This document shows positions 9,104 through 22,899 of a stretch of 64,000 bases of DNA, one piece after another; within the stretch, counting starts at the first letter, position 1, and every line of letters starts with the position of its first letter. A program made the translations under genes and the position numbers. Source of the DNA: DASWZN01 sp036404435 (GTDB lineage Bacteria; Acidobacteriota; Terriglobia; Bryobacterales; Bryobacteraceae); assembly GCA_036404435.1 (NCBI GenBank), contig DASWZN010000041.1:1-64000 (forward strand), read 5' to 3'. The notes beneath the pieces are model-generated. The model saw only the letters and a list, made by a program, of their open reading frames with translations. It had not been told where the DNA came from and searched no databases.

Positions 9104-9109
9104 AAGCGA

Positions 9110-9319
9110 AACGCCATGCCTGTACGGGTGGTGGAGTAGCATAACAGGCTCACGAAAGCCGAGTGAATCGGCCGGTTTGAGTTGGGTTCCGGCCGAGGCG
9201 GCGAAACCGGCAGTCCGGCCTAACCCGGCCCGAATTGCCCGGCACAACACCACGGGCCCCATGGCGCGCCCGGCTGGCGTAGTGGCGCATTTCCCACGTT
9301 GCGAAACGGAAGGCATCGA
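9110..9319 (+). other. Long, GC-rich untranslated leader of gltB
   Basis: About 210 bases separate the probable promoter from the gltB start. No open frame of note is present. Inverted repeats are visible: GCCGGTTT (9171-9178) with AAACCGGC (9204-9211), and GGGTT (9184-9188) with AACCC (9222-9226), which would be mutually nested or alternative. I do not recognise a known riboswitch core in it. Confidence 0.35.
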
Positions 9320-13886
<4,567 letters not shown>

Positions 13887-13894
<8 letters not shown>

Positions 13895-15311
13895 GCCGAC
13901 CGGTTTTCTGGAATTCAAACGCGAAGTTCCCACACGGCGGCCTGTCTCCGAGCGGGTCAACGACTTCTTCGAGGTCTACGAAGATTTTCCCGAAGAGAAG
14001 CTGAAAACGCAGGGCGCGCGCTGCATGGACTGCGGTGTGCCGTTCTGCCACAACGGCTGTCCTCTGAACAACGTGATTCCGGACTGGAACGACCTGGTCT
14101 ACCGCGACCGCTGGCAGCAGGCGATTCGCGTTCTGCACGCTACCAACAACTTCCCGGAGTTCACCGGCCGCATCTGCCCCGCTCCCTGCGAGGCCTCCTG
14201 CGTGTTGGGGATCAACGAGCCGCCGGTCACCATCAAACAGATCGAAAAGACCATCATCGAGCACGCCTTCAAAGAGGGCTGGATTCGCCCCGAGCCGCCG
14301 GCCACGCGGACGGGCAAACGCGTGGCGGTGATCGGCTCGGGGCCGGCGGGCCTGGCCGCGGCGCAGCAACTGAACCGCGCCGGCCACCTGGTCACAGTGT
14401 TTGAGAAAGCGGACCGGATCGGCGGCCTGATGCGTTACGGCATCCCCGATTTCAAGATGGAAAAGCGCATTCTAGACCGGCGGCTGGAGCAGCTTGCCGC
14501 CGAAGGCATCGTGTTCCAGACCAGCGCTCACGTGGGCAAGAACGTTCCGGTGGAGGATCTGCGTAAAGAATTCGACGTCATCCTGCTGGCCGGGGGCGCC
14601 GAGCAGCCGCGCGACCTGAAAGTGCCGGGCCGCGAGCTAAAGGGCATTCACTACGCGATGGATTTTCTGCCGCTCCAGAACCGCCTCTGCGCGGGCGAGC
14701 GCATCAACGGCAAAGCCTCGATGCTGGCGCGGGGCAAGCGCGTGGTCATCATCGGCGGCGGCGATACGGGCGCCGATTGCCTGGGCACCTGCCACCGCCA
14801 GAAGGCGGCTTCGGTGACTCAGTTCGAGATCCTGCCGCTGCCGCCGAACGAGCGCGCGCCGGAGACGCCCTGGCCTTTGTGGCCGCTTCAGCTTCGCATC
14901 GAGAGCGCGCACGAAGAGGGCGGGCAGCGGGAGTGGGCCGTCGCCACGACGCGGTTCAGCGGCGACGAGCAGGGCAATGTGGAGAAGCTGCACGGCATCC
15001 ACGTGGGACCGCCGCCGAAATTCGAGGCGCTCGAGGGAACCGAGTTCACGATCGATGCCGACCTGGTGCTGCTGGCCATGGGCTTCACCGGCCCGGTGCG
15101 CAGCGGCATGATCGAGCAGTTGGGCGTCGCTCTGGACGCGCGCGGCAACGTGGTGGCCGACGAGAACTACATGACCTCGGTCCCGGGCGTTTTCTCGGCG
15201 GGCGACATGCGGCGCGGGCAATCGCTGGTGGTGTGGGCGATCCGCGAAGGGCGCAACGCGGCGCACGGGATGGACCGGTATTTGATGGGCGAGAGCAGGC
15301 TGCCGGCGTAG
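13887..15311 (+). CDS. gltD: Glutamate synthase, small (beta) subunit
   Basis: This 474-residue flavoprotein passes electrons from NADPH to the large subunit. The N-terminal iron-sulfur region shows CMDCGVPFCHNGCPLNN and GRICPAPCEASCVLGI. An FAD Rossmann motif (VAVIGSGPAGLAAAQQL) and an NADPH motif (VVIIGGGDTGADCLGTC) follow, then the FAD-contacting VFSAGDMRRGQSLVVWAI. The GTG start at 13887 lies inside the gltB end, 5-6 bases after the strong Shine-Dalgarno CAGGAGG, so the two subunits are translated together. Intact and of normal length. Confidence 0.97.
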
Positions 15312-15358
15312 GCCTGCTTGTCATCGGGGCAGGCGTTCTGGTATCACTGAAGGCCGGT

Positions 15359-15994
15359 ATGAACTGCCCATCCTGCTCGGCGCCGATGCTGTTCGGGGCG
15401 ACCTCCTGCGCTTGCGGATACAGCTCGGCCGGGGCGCCGCCCGAGGAGTCTGTCCTCGAGGTCTCCTACTGGGAGGCGCTGCGGGCCTACTGGCGCGTGT
15501 ATTGGCCGGCGCAACTGATCGGAATCGCGGTCTTGTTCATCGCCGGCCGGGCTCTGCTCGCGTATGTCAACTACCGGCGGGAGATCGATCCCCTCTCGAG
15601 ACCCCTGCCCGTGCCGTTTTCGTTCTGCCTGTTCCTGTGCGAGATCGTCATTCTCGCTGCAGCGCTTTTCCTCCTGGTTCCGCGTTTGGTATCGCGCCCG
15701 TATAGAGGCTTTGCACTGGTTGTGGTAGCGGCCCCGAGCGGCGAGGCCAGTGAGCGTCTGCGTCTTGAGCAGCGGGGGCGGGTCTGGTTCTTCCTGTGGT
15801 GGAGGCAACTTGCGGCCAGTCTGCTCGCCGGGCTCCTTGCGGCCCCGCTGAACGTACTTCTGGCCCTGATGGGTTTGTCGATCTCGACGCAGGTCGGTGC
15901 CGTGGCGGGCTTACTCATCATCGGGCCGGTTTTGGTGAAGATGCTGGTGGGCAACCCATTTCCGGACTTTTCAATCGAGGCCAGACGCGGGTAG
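15359..15994 (+). CDS. Zinc-ribbon membrane protein, unknown
   Basis: This 211-residue protein begins with a cysteine motif (MNCPSCSAPMLFGATSCACGY), a likely zinc ribbon, and then has four predicted membrane segments (AQLIGIAVLFIAGRALLAYV, FCLFLCEIVILAAALFLLV, a third near residue 155 and a fourth near 190). Between segments 2 and 3 is a cytoplasmic part with WFFLWWRQL. It starts 47 bp after gltD and may be read from the same transcript, but nothing connects it to glutamate synthesis. I do not recognise a named family. Confidence 0.7.
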   Translation: MNCPSCSAPMLFGATSCACGYSSAGAPPEESVLEVSYWEALRAYWRVYWPAQLIGIAVLFIAGRALLAYVNYRREIDPLSRPLPVPFSFCLFLCEIVILAAALFLLVPRLVSRPYRGFALVVVAAPSGEASERLRLEQRGRVWFFLWWRQLAASLLAGLLAAPLNVLLALMGLSISTQVGAVAGLLIIGPVLVKMLVGNPFPDFSIEARRG

Positions 15995-16018
15995 TTTTTG
16001 AGCAATAATTGGAAGGGT

Positions 16019-16327
16019 ATGACGGCAGGGTAGATCGAGATTCCGCAGGCCGAGATCGCCAACTTCTGTCGCCGCAACGGCATTCGGAAGCTGGCGTTCT
16101 TCGGTTCCGTGCTCACGAATCGGTTCTCGGATTCCAGCGACATCGACGTCCTGGTTGAGTTCCGGCCAGGGGAGCGCGTGGGATTCTTCCGTCTTGGCGA
16201 CATGGAGGAGGAGCTCAGCGCTCTGCTCGGCGGACGCAAAGTCGACCTGCGAACCCCGATGGAGCTTAGCCGGCATTTCCGGGACGAAGTTATCCGAACC
16301 GCTTCGATCGCCTATGGCGAGCTTTGA
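16019..16327 (+). pseudogene. MntA-type nucleotidyltransferase antitoxin, disrupted by a stop
   Basis: The frame encodes a minimal nucleotidyltransferase: after IEIPQAEIANFCRRNGIRK comes FFGSVLTNRFSDSSDIDVLV, a perfect GSx10DxD active-site motif. In MNT/HEPN pairs this protein inactivates its HEPN partner by adding AMP to it. The only upstream ATG (16019) is followed by TAG at 16031-16033, codon 5. The next standard start (GTG 16109) would delete the GS of the active site. Either the gene is dead, or it starts at a non-standard codon such as ATC 16034 or ATT 16040. The end overlaps the HEPN start by 14 bases, the usual arrangement. Confidence 0.75.
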
Positions 16328-16657
16328 CGCCATCCGCCTGCGCCACATGCGGAGGCAGTAGCCGCGGCCCTGGAGATGGCTGCTGCGCACGACAGGCCCG
16401 ATCTCTCCCGAAACCTGGTGTTGGCCATGGCACTCACGCGCTGCCTGGAGATCCTGGGAGAGGCAGCTTCGAAGGTGAGCCCGGAGACCCGCCTTCGTTT
16501 TTCTTCCATCCCGTTCGCGAAAATAGTCTCGATGCGGAACCGTCTCATTCACGCGTACTTCGAAGTGGATCTCGACGTGGTTTGGGCCACTGTCCGCGGC
16601 GATCTACCTGCCCTCCTGCCTGCCCTCGATGCGGCGCTTTCCGAGATAGATCGCTGA
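16314..16657 (+). pseudogene. HepT-like HEPN (DUF86) toxin, frameshifted
   Basis: The start reads MASFDAIRLRHM and then runs into a stop at 16359-16361. A one-base shift after the HM codons (around 16350) restores the family sequence: EAVAAALEMAAAHDRPDLSR, then LVLAMALTRCLEILGEAASK and the RNase motif RNRLIHAY (RX4HXY) to the stop at 16657. The C-terminal part alone could be expressed from ATG 16376 (93 residues), keeping the RNase motif. HEPN proteins of this type are RNase toxins paired with MntA-like antitoxins, whose disrupted gene lies immediately upstream. The shift could be a real mutation or a sequencing error. Confidence 0.78.
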
Positions 16658-16785
16658 GCGAGCCGCGTCGAGCCCTTGATCGCTCTCCGGTACGAATGAC
16701 CGCACTCACGTAACGGCTGCGTAACCCCCGGCGTAACCCCAGGCCGCTGGCGTGCTCTCGGACAATTCGATATGATGCTCGTCGC

Positions 16786-19700
16786 ATGATCGAGATACAG
16801 AGCCCAGCGTCGGCCCGTCTCGGGCGGTTGGTTCTGCTCCTGCTCTTCTCGTCCGCGCTGCTATCCGGGCAGTCGTTCCTGAACCTGAGCTTCGAGACTG
16901 CGTCGGGCGGTGTCCCGACGGGTTGGTCTCTGTGCGGCGGCGCTTTTCAATACGCGGTCGACACCAGCACCGCGGTCGACGGAGCGCAGAGTCTGCGCAT
17001 CACGTCGCTCACGACCGACACGACCCAGTACGGATGCGCCAGCGAGAGCCTGCCAGCAGACCCGGCCATAGGGAAGACGTTCGACCTGTCGGGCTTCATC
17101 CGGACCCAGGGGGTGAACGCGTACGCCGCCTGCTTGTGGGCGACCGCCGCGGACGCTCAAAACGGCACGCTGGCGAACCAGAGCTCGTGCGCCCCGGCGG
17201 GCACAACGGGCTGGCAGAGCTACGGCCTCTCCATCGATGTGCCCGCCGGGGCCAGCACCATCTCGTTTGGCGTCATCCTCCACGGCGCCGGCACAGCCTG
17301 GTTCGACGATCTGAGCGTGGACGTGAACGGGCTGAACCAGTACTTCCCCAATCCGACGTCGGCGCAGATTCAATGGATCCAGGCCAACGCCATTCCATTC
17401 ACCAGCCTCGACCCCAACGCCGACTTCACGGAGCTGGAGCCACTAAAGAACATCGTCGGGAACGCGCACATCGTCGGCCTGGGCGAGGGCACGCACGGCA
17501 CCTCGGAGTTCTTTCGCATGAAGGCGCGGCTGGTCTCGTTCCTGGCCCAGGAAATGGGGTTCACGGTGTTTGCCATCGAAGCCAACATGCCCGAGTCCTA
17601 CTTGATGAACGACTATGTGCTGACCGGCCGTGGAGATCCCACGGAGTTGCTCAAGGGAATATACTTCTGGACCTGGAACACGCAGGAAGTGCTGGACATG
17701 GTGCAGTGGATGCGCCAGTACAACGCCTCCGGGAAAGGGACCATCCAGTTCCTGGGTTTCGACATGCAGTACCCGAACGTCGCAATGGATTACGTGGTCC
17801 GCTTTGTGCGGCAAGCGGATCCAGGCCTGCTGCCTTCGGTCAATTCCAGCTACAGCCTGATCGCACCGCTCAACCTTCCCAACAGCAGCCCGTCCCCTTC
17901 CCAATGTCAGGCGGCGCAGGCGGCCGCCCAAAGCATTCTCGACCAGCTTCAGGCGAATCGCGCCAAGTACTTACAGCAAATGTCCGCCACCGAGGTGGAC
18001 TGGGCAATTCAGAACGCCAGGGTGGTGGAGCAGGCAGCGCAATGGGCGGCCAGTGGCAATGCCGGCAGCTTCCGGGACACCGCGATGGCGGCCAATGTCG
18101 AGTGGATCGCCGAGCAGGCGCCTCCGGGCTCCCGCATCGTCCTGTGGGCCCACGATATGCACATCAACAAGGAGCCGAACACGATGGGCGGGGCGCTGGC
18201 GCTGTACTTTGGACCGGACTACGTCACGTTCGGGCAAGCCTTCCACTCGGGAACGTACAGAGCGGAGGGATTTAGTGGCGGGGTCTACGCCGGCCTCGGG
18301 GTTTTCCCAGCTCTCGATTCTTTTCCTGGAAGCGCGGAGCATTTCTTCCACGAGACCGGAACGGCGCAGCAGATCCTCCATCTCGGGCTGGCGAACGCAA
18401 ACGATCCCGCTTCCTCGTGGCTGTTGGGCGAGCTCGATTTCAGGAGTATCGGTGCCGGCGAGGTGGACGGATTTGCGGAGTTCTCCCCAACCTCGCGGCT
18501 GGTCCAGGACTTCGATGGGCTGATCTTCTTCGACCAGACCACGGCCTCGGCGGAGCTGCCATGGAGCGCCATGGACTTGGCTGTGCTCGCACCGACTTCC
18601 GTTCAAGCCGGAACACTGGGCGTGCCTTACATCGAAGCGCCCGCGCCCGGTAGCGGAACGCCCTCGCCCCTGCCGGCCGGAACGGTCGATGTGTCCTACA
18701 CACAAACCCTCATGGGGGGTGGCGGGCCCTGCTCCTGGAACTACGCGTGCCCAACCGCGGTTTGGCCGTTTTACGGGAACTGGACCGTCACCGCGGGCGC
18801 GCTTCCAAGCGGTCTCACTCTCAGTTCCGATGGCGTCCTGAGCGGCACGCCAACGGAAACCGGCTTGTTCGCCTTCACGGTGCAGACCACTGACAACAGC
18901 GACCAGCAGACCGCCCTCGGACAGCTCTCCCTCGCGATCAATCCCGTTACGCCGCCGGGCTTACAATTCAAACCCTTGACTCCGTGCCGCGTGGCGGACA
19001 CGCGCAACCCCGCCGGGCCGTTTGGTGGCCCTTCGCTGGCCAGTGGGAATACCCGCTCGTTCACGATTCCGCAGAGCGCCTGTTCGATCCCCAGTACGGC
19101 GCAGGCCTACTCCCTCAATGTGACGGTGGTGCCGCACGGCTCGCTGCCCTACCTCACTCTGTGGCCTGCCGGCCAGGACCAGCCTCTGGTCTCCACCTTG
19201 AACTCCTTCGAGGGCGAGGTGGTGGCCAATGCGGCCGTCGTGCCGGCTGGAACAGACGGAGCGGTGAGCATTTACGCTGCCGGACCGAGCGACGTCATCC
19301 TGGACATCAACGGCTACTTCGATTCGTCCGTAGGACCCAGTTCCTACTCGTTCTATCCCGCAACGCCCTGCCGCGTGGCCGACACGCGCGGCTCCGCGGG
19401 CCCGTTTGGCGGGCCCGAAATGCCGGGCGGCGAGAGCAGGGACTTCGCCCTCCCATCGAGCGCTTGCGAATTGCCGTTCGACGCCGGGGCTTACTCGCTC
19501 AATGTCACGGTTGTGCCGGACCCGGCCGTCGGCTTTCTGGGCTATCTGACGACCTGGCCCGCGGGCCAGGTGCAGCCGAACGTTTCGACGCTGAACTCCT
19601 GGACCGGGACCGTGGTGGCGAACGCGGCGCTCGTGCCGGCCGGGGCGAACGGATCGATCTCGGTCTACGTCACCAACCCGACGAATGTGATCCTCGATAC

Positions 19701-20106
19701 GAATGGGTACTTCGGCGCACCGGGGAGCCTGGGGGCGCTCTCGTTCTATCCGGTGGCGCCGTGCCGGGTGGCGGACACGCGCAATGCCGAAGGTCCGTTC
19801 GGGGGGCCGGAGATGGAAGCCGCGAGCACGCGTTCGTTTGCGATCCCGGCGGGTGGTTGTGGAGTTCCCTCGATGGCGGCGGCCTATTCGCTCAACGTGA
19901 CGGTGGTACCCGAGGGGCCGCTGTATTACCTGACGACGTGGCCTACGGGCTCGTCGCAGCCTACCGTTTCCACACTGAACTCATTCGATGGGAGGGTGGT
20001 GGCGAACGCGGCCATCGTGCCGGCGGGGACGAACGGCGCGATCAGCGTCTACGTGACCGACCCGACGCAGGTGATCCTCGATATCAATGGGTACTTTGCG
20101 CCGTAA
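16786..20106 (+). CDS. Secreted erythromycin-esterase-like protein with Ig domain and three PCRVADTR repeats
   Basis: This is a 1106-residue exported protein (hydrophobic segment LVLLLLFSSALLSG). After an N-terminal carbohydrate-binding-like sandwich (about 30-185) comes an erythromycin-esterase family domain (about 215-590): HIVGLGEGTHGTSEFF, FTVFAIEANMPESY and IVLWAHDMHIN match the conserved His/Glu motifs of that superfamily. A putative Ig domain (about 635-722; ALPSGLTLSSDGVLSGTPTE) follows, then three repeats of about 130 residues. Family members include macrolide esterases and enzymes of unknown substrate; the large extracellular build argues against a plain resistance gene. A TATGAT hexamer (16771-16776) is 9 bases from the start. 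No operon partner is evident. Confidence 0.85.
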   Translation: MIEIQSPASARLGRLVLLLLFSSALLSGQSFLNLSFETASGGVPTGWSLCGGAFQYAVDTSTAVDGAQSLRITSLTTDTTQYGCASESLPADPAIGKTFDLSGFIRTQGVNAYAACLWATAADAQNGTLANQSSCAPAGTTGWQSYGLSIDVPAGASTISFGVILHGAGTAWFDDLSVDVNGLNQYFPNPTSAQIQWIQANAIPFTSLDPNADFTELEPLKNIVGNAHIVGLGEGTHGTSEFFRMKARLVSFLAQEMGFTVFAIEANMPESYLMNDYVLTGRGDPTELLKGIYFWTWNTQEVLDMVQWMRQYNASGKGTIQFLGFDMQYPNVAMDYVVRFVRQADPGLLPSVNSSYSLIAPLNLPNSSPSPSQCQAAQAAAQSILDQLQANRAKYLQQMSATEVDWAIQNARVVEQAAQWAASGNAGSFRDTAMAANVEWIAEQAPPGSRIVLWAHDMHINKEPNTMGGALALYFGPDYVTFGQAFHSGTYRAEGFSGGVYAGLGVFPALDSFPGSAEHFFHETGTAQQILHLGLANANDPASSWLLGELDFRSIGAGEVDGFAEFSPTSRLVQDFDGLIFFDQTTASAELPWSAMDLAVLAPTSVQAGTLGVPYIEAPAPGSGTPSPLPAGTVDVSYTQTLMGGGGPCSWNYACPTAVWPFYGNWTVTAGALPSGLTLSSDGVLSGTPTETGLFAFTVQTTDNSDQQTALGQLSLAINPVTPPGLQFKPLTPCRVADTRNPAGPFGGPSLASGNTRSFTIPQSACSIPSTAQAYSLNVTVVPHGSLPYLTLWPAGQDQPLVSTLNSFEGEVVANAAVVPAGTDGAVSIYAAGPSDVILDINGYFDSSVGPSSYSFYPATPCRVADTRGSAGPFGGPEMPGGESRDFALPSSACELPFDAGAYSLNVTVVPDPAVGFLGYLTTWPAGQVQPNVSTLNSWTGTVVANAALVPAGANGSISVYVTNPTNVILDTNGYFGAPGSLGALSFYPVAPCRVADTRNAEGPFGGPEMEAASTRSFAIPAGGCGVPSMAAAYSLNVTVVPEGPLYYLTTWPTGSSQPTVSTLNSFDGRVVANAAIVPAGTNGAISVYVTDPTQVILDINGYFAP
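18964..20103 (+). repeat. Three tandem PCRVADTR repeats inside the esterase-like gene
   Basis: Three in-frame copies start near 18964, 19348 and 19741, spaced 384 and 393 bases. Each has PCRVADTR, GPFGGP, YSLNVTVVP, WPAGQ or WPTGS, STLNS, VVANAA(V/L/I)VPAG and a terminal DxNGYF. The two cysteines in each copy (PCRV and a later AC or GC) may form a disulfide. Copies 2 and 3 are the better conserved at DNA level. Such repeats are frequent at the ends of acidobacterial secreted proteins, probably as surface or matrix-attachment modules. Confidence 0.85.
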
Positions 20107-20145
20107 GGCCTTGCGTGAGCCCGCCCGGATGCGACTCGCCGCCGC

Positions 20146-20415
20146 TCAGGAACCGCCGACCGGCCGCACCGCGGGAGCGATCCGCGCGCCCGTCGACCGG
20201 AGCTGCTTGATCAGGCCTTCGGAGACGCCCGGCAACCCGCGCAAGTCGTCCCAACCCCGTAGCGGCCGCCTGGCGACGATCGCCTCCGCGGTGGTCAGAT
20301 TCACCCCGGGCAGCTTCTCTATCTCGCCGGCGCTCGCCGAATTGAGATCGACCCAGCGCAGAGCGGGCGGCGGCTCAGGTTGCCGCCTAGGTGGCCTGTA
20401 TCTCCCCTGCCGCAT
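20146..20415 (-). CDS. ComEA-like helix-hairpin-helix protein
   Basis: This is an 89-residue protein with two helix-hairpin-helix motifs: VDLNSASAGEIEKLPGV and DDLRGLPGVSEGLIKQL. This is the DNA-binding module of ComEA, the competence DNA receptor, but there is no signal peptide or membrane anchor in this reading, so a general DNA-binding role is also possible. I choose ATG 20415; a GTG two codons upstream is possible. A TAGAAT hexamer on the minus strand (20436-20431) may be its -10 box. It is convergent with the esterase-like gene (39-bp gap). Confidence 0.75.
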   Translation of the reverse strand: MRQGRYRPPRRQPEPPPALRWVDLNSASAGEIEKLPGVNLTTAEAIVARRPLRGWDDLRGLPGVSEGLIKQLRSTGARIAPAVRPVGGS

Positions 20416-20576
20416 AAACACCCCTGGCCTGATTCTACGCAATCGCGGGGTGCTGTGGCTGTGCGCAGGGGAACCTGTGTCCGGCCGCGTGATAGAATCG
20501 GGCCGGGATGGGGTAACCGGGATGAAGCTGTGAGCGTCAAAGCAGCGCAGCAATGGAAGCGAAGGAGGGTGCAAGG

Positions 20577-22856
20577 GTGAGCTCGATCCGTTTCATCTTT
20601 CTGATCGGCGCCCTGTGCGGGCCCGGTGTAGTGGCCCAGGGCCAACAGGCCGGCGGTGCGGCTCCCGCCGAGCCCGCCACCGTGATTCGGGTGGAGACGC
20701 GGCTGGTTCTGGTGGATGTGGTGGCGACGGACAAGAAAGGCGACTACATCCGGGACCTGACCGCCGGCGACTTTCGCGTCTGGGAGGACGACAAGGAGCA
20801 GCAGATCAAGAGCTTCTCGCTCGAGACGGCAGACGCCTCTCCGGCGAATTCTCAGGCGCGCTACCTGGTCCTCTTCTTCGACAACTCGACGATGACGATG
20901 GCCGACCAGATCTACGCGCGCCGGGCCGCGACGCAGTTCATCGACGCCAATGCCGGGGCAAACCGCATGATCGCGGTGGTCAATTTCAGCGGGACCGTGC
21001 GCATCGCACAGAACTTCACTACGAATGCGGAGCGGCTGAAGCGGGCGGTGGGCGGCCCGCAGATGTCGACGGTCTCGCCCAACAACGAGACCGTGGCCGA
21101 GACTGCCTCCAGCGGCCAGCCGTCCTTCGCCCTGGGCGCCGTGGCTGCCGAATTCGGCGTGCGCAGCGATCTGATGGCCCTGCGAAGCCTGGCCAAGGGA
21201 CTGGCAGGCGTCCCCGGCCGCAAGACGCTGGTGTGGCTGACCTCCGGCTTTCCGCTGAACTCGGAACTGTACTCCGAGGTGAAGGCCACCATCAGCGAGT
21301 GCAATAAGGCCAACGTCGCCGTCTACCCGATCGACGCCCGAGGGCTGGTCGCGGCCGTGTCTCCGGTGGGCCGGACCAGCTTCGTCTCCGCGAGCAGGGA
21401 AGGCGGCGGGCGACCGTTCCTGCAAATGGCGGCCTTTGGCCTCGGCGTAGGGGACGGCGGCGCCCCGGGCGGCGGCGGCCAGCGTGGCGGCTCGCCTGGC
21501 AGCGCGCCCGCCAGCCCACCGGGCAACGCGCCCGGCCGTTCGCCTGGCAGCTCGCCTGGCACCACGCCCGGCGGCGTAAACACGGGCACCAAGAGCGGCA
21601 CTCCCACCACCGGAAGCCCGGGAAAGAGCGGCACGCCGACTTCCTACCCCGGCTACAACCCCGGTTGGAACTCGCCGCTTGGTAACAGCACGTTCAACAG
21701 GTCGGCATCCCTGATCCCTCAGATCCCGCACGTCACCGACAACCAACAGGTGATGTATATGCTGGCCCAGGGGACCGGTGGTTTCGTGATCGGGAACACA
21801 AACGATATGCTGGGCGCCCTCCAGAGAATCGCAAAAGACCAGGACCAGTATTACCTCATCGGCTATGCCCCGGCCGAGACGGCCGAGGGTAGCTGCCACG
21901 CTCTGCGGGTGAAGGTGAATCGCGCGGGAGTGACGCTCCGCTCCCGGAGCGCCTACTGCAACGTTCCGCCCCAGGACCTGCTGGCCGGCAGCCCGATCGA
22001 GAAGGAACTGGAGAATCGCGTGGCGGCCTCAGCCCCCGGCGAGCTCGCCGGCTCGGTGGCGGATCCGTTCTTCTACATCTCGCCGAACGCCGCCCGGGTC
22101 GATGTCGCGATGGATATTCCAGTCACAGGGATCAAGACGGAGAAGGTCAACGGGAAGCTGCACGCCGAGGTGCACGTCCTCGGCATCGCGTATAAGGCGG
22201 ACGGCAAAGCCGCGGCGCGCTTCAGCGACACGGTGAAGCTCGATTTCGCCAGCAAGAAGGAACTGGACGAGTTTGCCCAGAAGCCGCTGCATTACGAGAA
22301 CGAGTTCGACATAGCGGCCGGCTCGTACACTCTCAAGCTCGCCTTCAGCCTGGGCCAGAAATTCGGGAAGCTCGAAACGCCGCTGGTGGTCGAGCCCTGG
22401 GACGGCAAGCAGTTCAGCCTGAGCAGTGTGGCTTTCAGCACCAGCGTTCATCGGATGGACCAGGCGGAGGGGCTGGATGCGGAACTGTTGGAGGGCCGGA
22501 CGCCGCTGGAGGCTGCGGGCATGCAGATCACTCCCGCCGCCACGAACCGTTTAAAGAAGACCGACACTGGCGTGCTGTACGTCGAGGTGTATGAGCCGCT
22601 CCTCCTCGATCCGAATCCGCCGCAGGTTGGGCTTCAGCTTCGAGTGCTCGACCGCAAGACCGGAAGCGTGACCCAGGACGCGGGGCTGTTCAGCGTGGCC
22701 GGTTACATCCGGGCCGGCAGTCCCATGATTCCGGTCGGCCTCAAGCTGCCGATCGCGTCGCTCGCTCCAGGATCCTACCGGGCCGAGTTGCAGGCGGTGG
22801 ACTCGGCGGGGCGTAAGACGGTGTTGCGGGCGGCCGACTTCGATCTCGAGCCGTAA
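20577..22856 (+). CDS. VWFA-domain secreted protein, first of three in a row
   Basis: This 759-residue protein belongs to the VWFA-related family that is expanded in Acidobacteria. Signal peptide MSSIRFIFLIGALCGPGVVA is followed by the family's N-terminal strand pattern (TRLVLVDVVATDKKGDYIRD, LTAGDFRVWEDDKEQ) and a VWFA domain starting at YLVLFFDNSTMTMADQ. The metal-site motif is imperfect (DNSTM). A low-complexity Gly/Pro/Ser/Thr stretch covers about residues 295-375, then a family C-terminal region (DQYYLIGYAPAE) and a beta-rich tail. I choose GTG 20577, which has AAGGAGG at 20561-20567, over ATG 20553, whose Shine-Dalgarno would be absent. Role unknown; exported binding or assembly proteins are usual suggestions. 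Likely cotranscribed with the next two genes. Confidence 0.85.
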   Translation: MSSIRFIFLIGALCGPGVVAQGQQAGGAAPAEPATVIRVETRLVLVDVVATDKKGDYIRDLTAGDFRVWEDDKEQQIKSFSLETADASPANSQARYLVLFFDNSTMTMADQIYARRAATQFIDANAGANRMIAVVNFSGTVRIAQNFTTNAERLKRAVGGPQMSTVSPNNETVAETASSGQPSFALGAVAAEFGVRSDLMALRSLAKGLAGVPGRKTLVWLTSGFPLNSELYSEVKATISECNKANVAVYPIDARGLVAAVSPVGRTSFVSASREGGGRPFLQMAAFGLGVGDGGAPGGGGQRGGSPGSAPASPPGNAPGRSPGSSPGTTPGGVNTGTKSGTPTTGSPGKSGTPTSYPGYNPGWNSPLGNSTFNRSASLIPQIPHVTDNQQVMYMLAQGTGGFVIGNTNDMLGALQRIAKDQDQYYLIGYAPAETAEGSCHALRVKVNRAGVTLRSRSAYCNVPPQDLLAGSPIEKELENRVAASAPGELAGSVADPFFYISPNAARVDVAMDIPVTGIKTEKVNGKLHAEVHVLGIAYKADGKAAARFSDTVKLDFASKKELDEFAQKPLHYENEFDIAAGSYTLKLAFSLGQKFGKLETPLVVEPWDGKQFSLSSVAFSTSVHRMDQAEGLDAELLEGRTPLEAAGMQITPAATNRLKKTDTGVLYVEVYEPLLLDPNPPQVGLQLRVLDRKTGSVTQDAGLFSVAGYIRAGSPMIPVGLKLPIASLAPGSYRAELQAVDSAGRKTVLRAADFDLEP

Positions 22857-22899
22857 CGCGCCGCGAGTGCGCCACGCTTTGCTGACAGGAGAAAGAGAA

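Noticed and set aside
16109..16327. GTG 16109 as the start of an intact small nucleotidyltransferase
   Set aside because: This start would remove the GS of the GSx10DxD active site, so the product would not be functional.
21470..21640. Possible CRISPR-like or tandem DNA repeat
   Set aside because: The repetition comes from a Gly/Pro/Ser codon run within the VWFA gene; there are no regular spacers.
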